Source: Glossina fuscipes
Taxonomy: Eukaryota; Arthropoda; Insecta; Diptera; Glossinidae
DNA length: 64,000 nucleotides
Direction: 5' to 3'
NCBI RefSeq assembly: GCF_014805625.2
Contig: NW_023998423.1
Coordinates: 1,382,277 to 1,446,276 of the forward strand
This document shows positions 46,801 through 58,355 of this stretch, in pieces (the first letter of the stretch is position 1; the number at the start of each line of letters is the position of its first letter). The notes below the pieces were generated by a model. It worked only from the letters and a program-made list of their open reading frames with translations, did not search any database and was not told where the DNA came from. Made by a program: the position numbers and the translations under genes.

Positions 46801-47469
46801 CAAAAGAAAAAAAAAAAAACGTAGGAAATAAGTTCAATACTTTTTCTCCACAGTAGAAAAGAAAAGAAAAATAAGACAATAAGTGCAACTTGTTCTTCTT
46901 GTTGCAATGATGAATAACTAGCGATATTGCTATTGAAGAACAATAGTAAAACAAATCAGTTTATCGAGACATTTAAGTTGACATTAAACGGGTTCAGGTT
47001 GATAAAAGTTTCTTCAATAGACATGTGCTCTACAACTAACCGTTGGTAACTCTCGATGCGTTCCATGGGAGAGAGTATTGGTAGCGGTTGAGGTAATGCC
47101 TGCGTCATCATCTCCAGACGTTTCACTGCCATTACTAATTCCGGGCGGTCGGCCATTATTTGGGTTTCCGCCGAAACCTACTCCCGTGCTAGGTGTGAAC
47201 ACCATACCATTCGCTAATAAATCTTGTTGTGAGAGAGGTTTCGGTAAATCTATGAGAGAGCATAACCCAAATACAAAAAAGTGTATTGAAAGTTCATTTT
47301 CCCGTTTGTGTCAATTTATATCAATTTACCTAATGTGCGGAATACTATCTGACGACTGCGATACTTTTTGCCCATCCAAATTGCTGTTACGGTTATTGAG
47401 TACTGAGTGCCAGGCGATAATCGATCCAGTACAATAGCTTCGCTGTTGCCGGCCACGTCCTGCATAACC
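35565..47469 (-). CDS. FNDC4/5-like type I membrane protein with long cytoplasmic tail (5' exons missing), 6 exons in window
   Basis: Exons: 47469-47330, 47249-47041, 46757-46563, 40565-39690, 37831-37634, 36290-35565. All joints are phase-consistent; from the TM exon onward all are phase 0. The first exon gives the C-terminal half of an FNIII domain (SPGTQYSITVTAIW, then VFRTL). A Gly/Ser/Thr-rich linker of about 70 residues follows, then one TM helix (IVLIVLMVWAGAIALFF) resembling vertebrate FNDC5 in order and TM sequence. The cytoplasmic part begins Cys-rich (CLPRCEGCGIFDRC), then meets an in-frame TAG at 40445-40443. Beyond it the frame stays open for 558 residues: Arg-rich blocks, a Gln-rich run (exon 6) and a C-terminal PPPPEYL. 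The signal peptide and N-terminal FNIII half were not found up to 64000. Likely a surface or shed-ectodomain protein; function is inferred. A stop this early could also mean a short-tailed isoform only. Confidence 0.8.
35960..36025 (-). repeat. CAG/CAA repeat encoding a polyglutamine tract
   Basis: Within the last exon of the FNDC5-like gene. The minus strand encodes Gln runs interrupted by Lys, Arg and Pro. The plus-strand Cys/Leu-rich ORFs at 35803-36134 are shadows of it. Confidence 0.9.
38313..38387 (+). repeat. (GA)n/(GATAGA)n microsatellite
   Basis: Long purine tract in the intron between exons 40565-39690 and 37831-37634 of the FNDC5-like gene, with further GA-rich sequence to about 38510. 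It is pyrimidine-rich in the transcript. Confidence 0.9.
40443..40445 (-). other. In-frame TAG stop in CARYYA context (candidate translational read-through)
   Basis: Reads AGC TAG CAA CCA ACT on the minus strand. The codon is in phase with the upstream TM exon (both phase 0) and with the downstream frame (47 codons to the Met at 40304). CAACCA fits the CARYYA consensus that makes UAG leaky in tobacco-mosaic-type read-through. The alternatives are an assembly error, an allele-specific nonsense change, or an unseen intron. Confidence 0.7.
40855..40886 (+). repeat. (GA)n microsatellite
   Basis: About 16 GA units, 290 bp upstream (in the transcript) of the exon carrying the in-frame TAG. It produces the Ser-Leu run in spurious minus-strand ORFs. 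Confidence 0.9.
45005..45330 (+). repeat. Dispersed repeat family A copy
   Basis: Starts CCCTACACCAGTTGCGGTAC, has AGTTTGTGCGC, CGAGTTGCAATTTTTGAG, TGGCCCAGAAGG, GATCAGACCATTATTTCG and AAAGTTTTATTTTGAAAAG. The ORF at 45008-45220 is repeat noise. Confidence 0.7.
45512..45856 (+). other. Two adjoining plus-strand frames of unknown origin
   Basis: An ATG frame 45512-45700 (62 codons, with a hydrophobic stretch EFALVAVTAVIMSMIY) is followed at once by a second open frame to about 45860 containing ARPERPPQRGYALSLAVR. The pair looks like one coding stretch with a frameshift. I recognise no family. It lies within the 6-kb intron, opposite to the host gene. Confidence 0.2.
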
Positions 47470-47794
47470 CTGTAACTTAAATTAATTCAATTACCACTCT
47501 ATGTTGTTTACTAACTAGATAAGCATAAGCGTATTATTATGAGTCTTCGGCCGTACGGCGTACGTGAAAAGTTTGTGTATGTATATCTATTATATATGCC
47601 GCCTTTAACAGGTGAACAGCACAAATCTTAATCGAATGAATACCACCGTAGCAGTGTCGGTGTTTCGACATCAAGCGGTCGGGACTCAGCGCTCAGAATA
47701 TTGAATGTAATAAAATAGCAAGAACATCATATACCGTCTTTAATTATATTATATTTTATAATTATATGATAATATTTCAACTCAAGTTTAAAGT

Positions 47795-48345
47795 CTACAC
47801 ACATTTTTAGGACAAGGAGGTATTAAGTTTGTAAGGATGTATACAACATGCAGAGGACTTGAGGTATATGCCTTATAATATTATATCGACCGATTCAAAG
47901 TCACTTTCTGAAACGATTTAAGCTTGTTTGTCTCTCTGTACGTCTGTCTCCCTGTCCACCCGTTCATCTTGTGGTCTTGTGTTCAACCTACGAGTTGCAA
48001 TTTTCGGGGTATTTTGACGAAATTTGATATACTGGCCCAAGAAAGGACGCTTTTGAAACTGGCTCAGATCGGACCGCTTTTTCGAACACTCCCAATATAC
48101 ACATTGATGAACAGTTGCATTAAGCGATATGGTGTAGAACATTGATTCAGAAAGTGATTCTGGTGTGGACCTAAGCTTCTTTGTCCCTCTGTTCGTCTTG
48201 ATTTTTTGTGCTCAATCGACAATCCGCAATTTTTAAGATATTGTAATGAGTTGGGGAACATTGACATGTTTTGGTCCGCGGTCGAACGCCGCTGAAAATG
48301 GTTCAGAACGGATCACTTTTTGGCGACTTCCGGCATAACTATATA
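47795..48345 (+). repeat. Two head-to-tail family A copies
   Basis: The first (47795-48135) has AAGTTTGTAAGGATGTA, GTCTCTCTGTACGTCTGTC, GAGTTGCAATTTTCGGGG and CAGATCGGACCGCTTTTTCG. The second (48140-48345) restarts with TCAGAAAGTGATTCTGG, CCCTCTGTTCGTCTTG, CAATCCGCAATTTTTAAG and GTCCGCGGTCGAACGCCGC. Confidence 0.7.
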
Positions 48346-49124
48346 CCTGCATCATTGCATTGGTATTTCGATTGGTAGATTTTGTATCATTTCTTTTCTA
48401 ATGGGAGTTGTTCCACCTTTTTTACTTCAATTAAAGAAACTCTAAAAAGTGGATGTAGTTTAACGTATACTTTATAATAAACGTATTTTTTTGATCTTCT
48501 TCCGTACCATTTACGAGATGATGGCAGAGTGCATATCAAGTGAAATAAACTGAATTCCTTATAGTTCTGCCTGAGATAAGGTAACAATAGTTGTATCGCA
48601 TTCGCCTGACATAACGTCCACGTGAAAAGACAAAGCATGTTTTTAAATTAACACAAAAGAAGTCATCGACCTGCGTTTGTGTCCTCCTTCTGTATCTACT
48701 TAACTGAGATATCGTTTACACGGAATTAAGTAAACAAACGTGTAACAAACTTGTGAAAGACTTGCCTCGTTAAGTAACACTCGCATTATTCTACTACGAA
48801 AGTATGAACAGCATAACGTCACCATTGAAATCAGTTTACGAGGTATTAGCTAACAAGACGCACACAACATTTTTCTATGTATTTTGTGGTTTCAGGGAAG
48901 TAATCCAGTTAGTTAACTCAGCGAGTGCTTAATAGAGACCAAGAAGTTGTCAGGAGTTACATTTTAGTTGTTTGAAGTATGAATACTGAGGTCGTTAAGA
49001 TTTAAGGTAAAAAATACAAAACACTAAAAAAACGCTTTTTTGAAAAATCTATAAATAGCGCTCGAAAGAAGAAGTTTCACCAGTAAAAATATGGTTTGCG
49101 TAGAGCGAATTGTTTCGAATGCGA

Positions 49125-49660
49125 TTTTTATGCCCTACATCACATACGGTACAGGACCCGGAAGTATTTGAAATAGATCCATTTTTTGTTATAGCGATCG
49201 ATTTCGAATCCTCTAAGCTTGTCTGTCTGCCTGTCTATGTTTCTTTTGTTCAGCCTACACAGATCGCAGCCATCTTTAGGCTCAAGGATGAACGCTATTA
49301 AAAATGGCTCGGGTCAGACCACTTTTTCGGCCACTCCCAACACGGCCCCTTATTTTGACAAGTTGTTATTTGAAAAAAAATTCCATTTTCGAGAATTTCC
49401 TGAGAAAAACCTCTGAGCAATAGTATTGAGGCGCTCTACATTGATGTGAAAAATTTGGATCGAATGTGGCTATTTTTTGAATCCTCTAACCTAATTTTCC
49501 ATATTTCTTTTTGAAAATGCGTGCATAATAATAAGTTGACACAAACAATAATCTTGCCGAATTTGAACAACGTAGATCTACATTCTGGATCCAATCTCAC
49601 AAAAAGGTTTTAATGAAAAATAATCCTTTACATGGCAAAAATGCCCAATTTTTGGTCAAG
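49125..49660 (+). repeat. Dispersed repeat family A copy with 3' extension
   Basis: Starts ATGCCCTACATCACATACGG and has GCTTGTCTGTCTGCCTGTC, GGCTCGGGTCAGACCAC and CGGCCCCTTATTTTGAC. It continues into sequence resembling 8785-9000. Confidence 0.65.
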
Positions 49661-51084
49661 AAGTCTCATACTTACCATACAAAGAGACTCCCACGACAAG
49701 AAAACACTTCTATGGCAACAAAGTCTAACTTGTAGTGTTTTATGATGGACAAAAGTGGAAGTTGCTAAGACCTTTGACATGTTAATTGACAACATAAAGA
49801 TGCTGAAAACTAAATCTTCGCATAAAAATCGTGTGCAATTTTTAATGTATTACCATGAAAATGAATGAATGTCTGTATTAAGCGAAGTGTTGTAAGATGT
49901 CTAATAGTTGGCCTTTCCCGATTATCGCTATCTTAGATGCTTCGATAAAAGAAAAGCTTAGGGTGTCAACAAGTGTATTGTACGAATCTGTTCACAGTTG
50001 TAGATTGGAGCAAAAGGCTTCGTTTTAGGATCCACTGGTGTGTCGCAATTGTAAGGCGAAGGCGAGTTCTTGCATACGTTTTGATTCCGATTTTGTCGAT
50101 ATTTTTTGCATATAATGGAGGAACTAGGAGCAGAAAGTAATTTGGAAAAATATCTTAATATGAATTAATTTTTTCCAACATAACGTAACAGATGCGGAAA
50201 AATTATTGCGGGACTCATCATGTGTAATTTTTTTAATCAAATTTTTCTTTCATTCAAAATGAATTTTATTTACCCATATATAACTGCTAATATTACCTAC
50301 GAACTTGTGCTACCTTGTGGTAAACGTAATCTTAATAACCTTGCTCTACTTAACTTACATCAACAAGAACTAAAACCAAAAAAGAAAAAATAAGTAAAAA
50401 TACGTAAAATTGAACAAGAATTTCAATTAAACGTCAAAATTAAATCTTACAAACACAAAGAAAATTTTAAATTGAAACCTGGACTACTACTACATAAAAA
50501 TGTAGAAAAGAGGTGAACAATTTATAGAGAAATACAACAGTTGTTCCAGTCCTGTATTCAGTAATCAGCAACAATTGAAGACAAAGTCCTGTTGTTCTTC
50601 TTTTTCTTTTAATCTAAGCGTAATATTTCAATGTTAAGTATATAATTATTTAATCGTTTGAATGCTAACTATGCCAACGTTTAATTATCGAATCGAATAA
50701 AAAAATCGAGGAAAAAATGATATAATACGCATTCTAAAAATTAAAATTAAGAAGAAAATGCACTACCAACAAGTTCGGCGTCAAGCAAAATCACAATGGA
50801 ATATCGAAATGGGGGAACTATCTGATAGGGTAGTGATTTCCCACTACTCTTAAAAGAGCTTTCTCGTGAAACCCCGAAAACCTAATTCGTAAATTAAATG
50901 AACAGATAAGTCTTTGCGTACATACTAACGCTTAAAGGATATAGCAAGTTACGACACCCTAACCGCACGAAAATCGTCGAAAATGTTGATATATACCTCA
51001 GCTATATATGCGCTAGTTCTTAAGCTACGTGTAATTACGGTTTCCTTCTCTTAAACGAATTTAAATCTATGGATAATTTTAGGA

Positions 51085-51450
51085 ACGAAACACTAGCCTA
51101 GTCTTCGATATCCTATAATCTAAATAATAGACGAGGCCGATTTTTTTCCATTTTTGTACAGACGCTTTAAAATATACATGAGAATCTCTATCGGTATATA
51201 CTTTGTAGTTCATGAGTAATTAGAAAAAAATCCAATTATTCCACTTTTGAAAATAAAGCTGTTCTCAGCTTTTTGCCTAATATTACTACCCATGTGCCGC
51301 CAATAACTTGCAATGGTTCTGCAAAATTTGAAAATGCTTCGTCATTGCGACTAGAAAGGTGATATAACACAGATGAGTGAAAAGTAAATGGACAGATAGA
51401 CAGATGAATCTTGATGCTGATCAAAAATTTATACTTTTATATGGTAGCCG
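51085..51450 (+). repeat. Dispersed repeat family B fragment
   Basis: Has GACGAGGCCGATTTTTTTCC, CCATTTTTGTACAGACG and GGACAGATAGACAGATGAATC followed by ATGCTGATCAAAAATTTATAC, matching the central and terminal parts of family B. Confidence 0.45.
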
Positions 51451-51939
51451 ATGTCTATTCTTTGTGGTTGTCGGTATAAATAAATAAAATATACAAACTA
51501 ATAAATGTCTATGTGTGTGATGATAAGGTTAGGGCGCCTTGAATACGGACATAACTCTAAAAGGGTTGTATCTCAATCAATAATCCATCAGGCTGCCAAA
51601 ACTATGGCCTTCTTGTACTTTTCATGGGAATCCTTGATATGCGAAACGTTCCGAAAAATAAACTAATGCGGTACAAAGCTATTATAGCACAATTATATGT
51701 TAAGTCAGTATTATGGATCAATTTTTGTCATAGAAACTTAGAAATCATATCTCATTGATCTAGGAACGCCCCTTTTTTTGTAACAATATTTATAGGTGAG
51801 CAGTTCACGTAATGATCCCGTCCTATTTAAATTTTCGTAATGCATTTCTATATATATGTATATATAGTATGCCAATAAATTGCTTCTCATTGATCTTATT
51901 TGAAAATTACCATAAATTGCAATTATTTTTAGGTGGGGG

Positions 51940-52060
51940 GTTATATGGGGGGCAGCAGTAATAGCGGTGCGATAATTCAGTTTCATTAGTGTTCGTCTTT
52001 GGGCCAAAGCTTGAACCTCATCAGAACACCCCAAAAATTGCGATTATTATATAGGACCGT
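51940..52060 (-). repeat. Dispersed repeat family A fragment, inverted
   Basis: On the minus strand it gives AATTTTTGGGGTGTTCTG, GGCCCAAAGACGAACACTA and AACTGAATTATCGCACC. Confidence 0.45.
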
Positions 52061-52159
52061 AAAAATATATTTTTGAATATGATCAATCATTCGAGCGATG
52101 CCCCCTGTACGTGCGACATGCTGACGGCCAGGAAGAAGAGAAGAAATAGAAAGAGACAG

Positions 52160-52315
52160 GGCGGTGGTTTACCGCGGCCCAGTGGTAAGTATTATGCCTT
52201 TAGTGAGTAAGCAGTCATTACAACTGCGACCAAAGGATAGTTTACTGCACTGAGATTTGCACCCACGAATACTGACTTGAGAGTCGCGGCTCTTATCTAC
52301 TCGGCTACTCAGGCG
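52160..52315 (-). repeat. tRNA-derived SINE copy
   Basis: On the minus strand CGCCTGAGTAGCCGAGTAGA (A-box region) is followed by CGACTCTCAAGTCAGTATTC and GGGTGCAAATCTCAGTGC (B-box region). It matches the 30058 copy across at least 75 nt, and more loosely downstream. A Leu/Ser-type (class II) tRNA ancestor is suggested by the GCCGAGT motif. Confidence 0.65.
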
Positions 52316-55300
52316 AACATTGACATATATTGACGGGAAATACGGACACGCAGCTTAAATCGGTTGAGAATCGTTTTCTACTACAATCAAATCGCGCCTC
52401 TTTGTGGGGGTGCACAAAAGTAACGTACGGTCGCCTCTAGTTAGTGTAGTAGGGAATAAAAAGCAATATTTTGAGTGCAAATGTTCAGTCAATAGTTCAC
52501 TATTTTGAATTGTGGGACAGCAAGTTAGCAAAAACGACTGATACTTTTCTCTCATTGTATTCTTGACGCTTAGAACAAACAATAGCCAGTGAAAGCATTG
52601 ATCATTCGCCTGCTGGAATAGTGTTTCCTTTGTCTAACGAATTATTCATGAAAAGATAAACCGTAGAAGTAGAAAACAATGTTTTGCCTAATGAATGGCC
52701 AGAATTCAAATCAAACACTTAACTTGCAAATATCTACATCACCTAATGCTAAAATTTGTATTCAGATTCTCTACCTCAAACAGCAAATTAAAATCAAAAA
52801 ATCAATCCAGTGTGAAATTAGAAACCTGAAGTAAGATGTCTTTTCAATAACAATAAAATTGGAATGAGGTAATTTTCGAAATAAATGCTTAGATATGGTA
52901 CCTGTACTACACGTGACAACTACACTTACCAGACTTTTTGTTTATTTATTTCAAAACAAAGAAAAAAGTCTTCGAATTTTTGGAATTTCTTCGCTGAGAA
53001 ACTTTTCAGTTCATTTTATCACAAAAAGCTATTGGTAATATATTAATAAAGAACCACGTCATCCATCATCAAGCACATTTAAAAGTTTTCAACAGGATTT
53101 TGCACTGGTAAGCGAAAGTATCGTCACTTTGTTAAGACCAAATTTCTTTTAAAAGTTTACTTTTTACTAATTCTTTTTTTTCAAGCTACGCAAGAGAGAG
53201 AACGAGAGAGAAATTCGTCTCTTACATTTTTGTACTGACGGCCGGAGTTAAAAGTAAACCAATTTGTCATCCTGCTCAGAAGCAGATAGTCAGAGATGCA
53301 TTGTCGTCATTTGGTTAGACAAGAACTTTTACAGTTCACTTAAGACGGCCGCCATGTGAAATTGCGACAACTTCACTGATTAGGAAATTGCTTACCATTC
53401 AAGAAAAAAGATATATTCAATAATAAAAATAGGCACGAAAAGTGATAGATTAGTAAAAGAGACGCTTTTTGAGACAAAGACCTCGTATTGGGTCCTAAAG
53501 TAGAGGAGGATCAAGTGAAAAAATTTTTTCAGTTCTACTGAAAACCGTTATTCATCAAGATTCATTGCACTCGACAAATTTGAATTTCGCACGGAAATAT
53601 ATTCACAGCAAATGCTTTAAAGATAGGAGCTTTTGGTAGAAGGCCGCCTTTAATGTCATATGCATGCTAATAAAAATTTTTAATTTTTCTACAAAAAGGT
53701 CCAGGCTTTCTTCCGTGTACATATTAGAGTATAGGTTGAGCCGATTCATACATATTTTGCCTTTCCGGCAGCGTCTTCTCTTTCGATGGGAACTGATCGC
53801 ATTCGTTTTAGGGAGAAAGTTCTGTTGATATAAATTTGTTAATGTTCTTCTTCTTTTTTTTTGCAACAAAGTAGGGTGTTTAAGGCTTCCTCGGCAGTCC
53901 CATAACTCCATCCACTCCGCGATCATGCGGCAGTGTTTGATATCTTAGAAGCAGCATCATTTTCAATCTTTTTTTCATCTATTTCTCTTCGTGGAATCAA
54001 TTTTGCTATACGATATATATATATACGTAAAAGTCACATTCCATTAACCGCCAGTTTTTTGCTTCTGGCTATTGTATGTCATGAGCAGCTCTTTGGCAAT
54101 AATCGATATTGCGTCTATGCATATTTTAGCGCCTATACCTCTTGAATAACTCAACAATACGAAATGGAAAACGTTTATATTATGTGGAGAAAGGTCAAAT
54201 CAAGGCCAAAATCAACGAATATAATGGTCGTGTGCATTAGTATTTCGCATTACCTTACCATTTTTCCCAATAGATATCGGCATGCAGAAGCGTGCAACAG
54301 TTTTATATGCGTATGTGCACTTCACAACGTAACTCTGACTTTTTCCTTCTTTCTTCGCAACGTTCCCAAGGTTTTGACGAAATGAACATGTCAACCACTC
54401 TTGAATGATTTGTACAAAAATCGACTATGTACACATCGACTGTATAACAATTGCAATGCACACGTATGTCCGCGGTTCATAAGAGTCTCGCAAGCACTGA
54501 ACAAAAGCTGAACAACAGCGATAAAATTACGGCTGTTGTTGTTCAAACATAATGAAGAATGAAAAACAAACGCGTACCATCGATTTCAATTAGCTCAGAT
54601 TGAAAACAAGTAAAATAGTAAACAAGGAAAACAACTGCTACTAAGCAAATTACCTTAAGCTGTCGTCACGAAAAACGTCTGTACAAAAACGACTCTCTTC
54701 TTAATAAATAATGATACTCTATCACGGAACTTATCCTTTGTTGGCTGCCTTTAAATTCAACGTCAAAAGCTTAGCGTTTCTTTCTTCTCTTATAAAAGCT
54801 GGGTGATATAGATCTCAATGACAACTTTTAGATATTTTTCCAAGCCGATGCTGTGCTATCTCGTCGCCCTATCGTTTGCAAGCAACTGTTATAGTGTTTC
54901 CGCTTTTATTACTCTGCAGTATGTGACGATTTGAATAAATATTAAAGCCGTTTAAAACGATCATCGGTTGCGATGCTACACTGCTACTAACGAAAGCTTA
55001 TAAGATTTTCCTTTCCAAGATTTCGATTTCTTTTCAGAAGAGCTACAAAAATTATATTCAACTCTGCTGAAACGAAAATATTTGGATTGCAAAATACTTT
55101 ACAAAATTGTGGGCAACTTGGTTATTGTGAACGCCATTTTCAAACTTTACTTCCGCCAAACCATGGTTAGGGTTGTGGTCAAGAGAGGAGTTGGAAGAAG
55201 GAGGAATACGAGGGCGACCGTTTGTGTGTGTATGAAATAAAGATAAGAACACAAACAAAGTCAGAAAGGATCTTTACAGATAAGGGCGGTCAAGGAGTTT

Positions 55301-55979
55301 AAAGAACATGCAATCGTGGTAGAAAATGTTTTGGAAACCTGAGAAGTGCGGCAGGCCGTCATATTAAAAAGTTCGATTGTTTGATAAACCTTCTTCATTA
55401 CTACAGAACGTCTGTCGTCGAAATACCTACGCATAAGTTGGGTGTAGCCCACGCAAACTAGCGTTCAGTAATGGGGAAAATCCGGACACAATTCCGTTGC
55501 CTACGAACGCGTTAGCCTTTTCAATGCAGGCATGCGAATGCCACGTTTATCCAGAATATTAGACTAATCACGAGGAGCTACACTTTATGGATCCTCTGAA
55601 GCCATTTCTCTGGATAGTACAAACGCAATGAGGGGCTATCGTTCTATAATCATATGTGTGAAAATATATTCTATAAGGATCTGCACTCCTGCAAACATAT
55701 TAGTTTCTCAAATTTTTCCTTTTGTTTTTTCCTACACATTTGTGTTATACATTTTGCTTCACTGAAATCTCGTTTAATCGGGTGTTAAATTTAATCAAAC
55801 ACGAACGTTTATTTTTTGCTGTTAATGTTTTGCTTCTTTCTTATTTTTGTACCTACTGCCGAAGGATGAAGACATATTCATTTTGTCAGAAAGTGTGCGT
55901 CACACTCAGAAGGAAGCGTCAGCTATCTTATAGAATGAATATTTTCCTATTGAACATGAAATTTTGAGCGGATTTAAGC

Positions 55980-56255
55980 ATGTCCATCTTCCTGTCTGTG
56001 TAGTGCGTGTGATGAACATATTCTTCGTTCCAACAATAGAGGGATAGGATTTAAATTCGACAAAAACATTGAATGTTCTTGCACGCAGTTTGACAATGAA
56101 AATGGGTCACAAAGCAATTGAAGGCCGCGATCACAATACAACGAAAAGCGAGAACACGTCTGTTTTCAGAAGCCCAAATAATTTTCACACTTTATTTTAC
56201 AATGAAGGCGGGGGGTATAAAAGAGTCGGTCACAGCCATATGTAATTTTCTTACT
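55980..56255 (-). repeat. Dispersed repeat family B copy, inverted
   Basis: On the minus strand it reads TGACCGACTCTTTTATACCC, CGCGGCCTTCAATTGC, GACCCATTTTCATTGTC, AAACTGCGTGCAAGAAC and CACACAGACAGGAAG-like ends, in family B order. Confidence 0.45.
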
Positions 56256-58289
56256 TGTTCTATCTGATATTTCGTTCTAACAATTTAAGTCATTATCAAC
56301 GGGATGCACTGTAAAAGGTAACAATCTTTTGCTTATTTTCTTTCTGCTTGTCGCATATAAACAGCAACATGATACGTTGTTTCCTATGACCGTACAGAGA
56401 AATCGTACCCAGAAACATATATTATTCACTTGGTCAATTATATTTGTGCACTTTCTTTTCCATAACCCGGACATGTGATGGTTTATTAATTTGTTATGTA
56501 ATTTGCATAGTTTTCAGATATACCTTGTAAATTGTATGTAAGTATTCATAATTAAACTCCTTCTCTCTGCCTTTCTATCCTGTGCTCGAAAATTTGCTTA
56601 GAAAACAACGAAGAACTCTATTGTGGGCCACGGTTCGGTATTGTGTACCCTACCCAGCCCGGATAGAATGAAAGAATTGAAGTTTTTCAATTTGCCAAAA
56701 ACAAGTTGAAACCCATATGCTTATTACAAAGTTATAATCGGGATTAAATGAAAAGTGTTATATAGCATTCGCGTTTAGACGAAAACATGGCATTGGCGCC
56801 ATATCTCATTAGAATATATGGTATGACGTTTGCAGGTTGAATAGGACATCATTGTCAGGTGACCAAGCGTACTTAAAATCGATTCGGATAATGATTAACA
56901 CAAAAAGATGGGTCTGGATGGAGGAGATCACCGCCAAAACTGGTTCACAAAATATCGTTTCGACATTGAATGTGAGTTGCAGCTGATGAGGACAAAATAA
57001 AGGGGTTACCTGGTGCAAGCCGACCAATATCAATTCGCAAAGTAGCTGAGAGATACACTTATCGAATTCGACCGTTTGGAATAATGCATTTATCCACTAT
57101 AAACAACCTAATAGAATGACACATGACTTGAAATTTTGTCTCCTATGAACTTAGAGCAGTTACATATATGCATGGGCCGACAAAATACTTGAGTTCAGAT
57201 TATCCACTTTCATAACACTGCGGCTTTTCTTTGCTCGCAAAGCATTCATCGTAAGCCTCTCTTCGCCTTATATTAAAGCAATGCCTTAACGTAAATGTTA
57301 CCACAACGTTTTCGAACAGAACTTCTATAAAGAAACTTGAAACATGTTTGAGATGATGTAAAGGAAAATGCAGAAGGAAAAGTAGAGGCAACTGCTATAA
57401 AGCGAATTATCGATATCTACAGCGGTAGGATTGTAATTAGTAAAGAAACCGTTCATCGATCTTATCGAACCGATTAGAGGAGTCATATGAAAAAGTTCGT
57501 AAGCTTAGGGTAGAAAAGTTAGAATACAACGAACAGAAAGAATAAAACGAATTGCTTATGTTTTTGCAGGATTGCATTCGCATGCACTCGTGTAAAGAAC
57601 CCTTTCTTTGCAGCAAGAGATATATTTTAAAACGTTTTTCTCCGTTAACTGATGTCGAAGAATGGTCGAAGTTATGTTTCAAGCAGGTGCGTAGAGCGTA
57701 GATAATGGATAATAACTGCGTATACCTGGTTTTTTTATTAATGCTATGCTAATATTGATTGAACGCTAAGCATTTCTATCAACTTTTTTAACCATTTCTT
57801 TATAGCAATAATCAGTGAAGTGTTTCTAACGGGATTAAGTCCGATAAGCACTCTCAGGGAAATAGTAACGTTGCATTCATTTGCTTGTCAAGGAGGATCT
57901 TGAATGAAATCTGTTGACTGGTATGGTAATGGAATTGTTAGTCGGATATTCCCTACTCTAAAAGAAAAGCTCGCTTGACTGTTGGAGTAAACACTTATAA
58001 ATATGGACATACATATGTGTTTCAGCTACCGCTAGATATGCGTGAGTATAGGTTAATACAATTTGTTACTTAAGGTTGAGTTGTTTCCGTCTTTTCCTTA
58101 GGGAAAATTCTCTCGATAGCATTTGTAACAAGTGTTACGCTTAAGGGTTAGGGAGTTGCATGAAATTGGCTGGAAATGCGTCACATTAATTATATGAATG
58201 ACCTAAAAACAAAAAAAGGCATAAACGCTTGTATTACACGCTTATATAAAAAATACCTTTATACCGTACACACTTTTACAATCTTCCCC

Positions 58290-58355
58290 GCTCCCTTTCT
58301 CCCTCTCCCATTGTCTCTCTCTCTCTATCTCCCTCTTTCTTTGTTTCTTTCCATT
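58290..58355 (+). repeat. CT-rich low-complexity tract
   Basis: Imperfect (CT)n/(CCT) tract that generates a spurious Pro-Leu-Ser ORF. Confidence 0.7.

Noticed and set aside
53603..53926. 107-codon basic minus-strand ORF
   Set aside because: No motif, no plausible splice context. It may be a transposon fossil.
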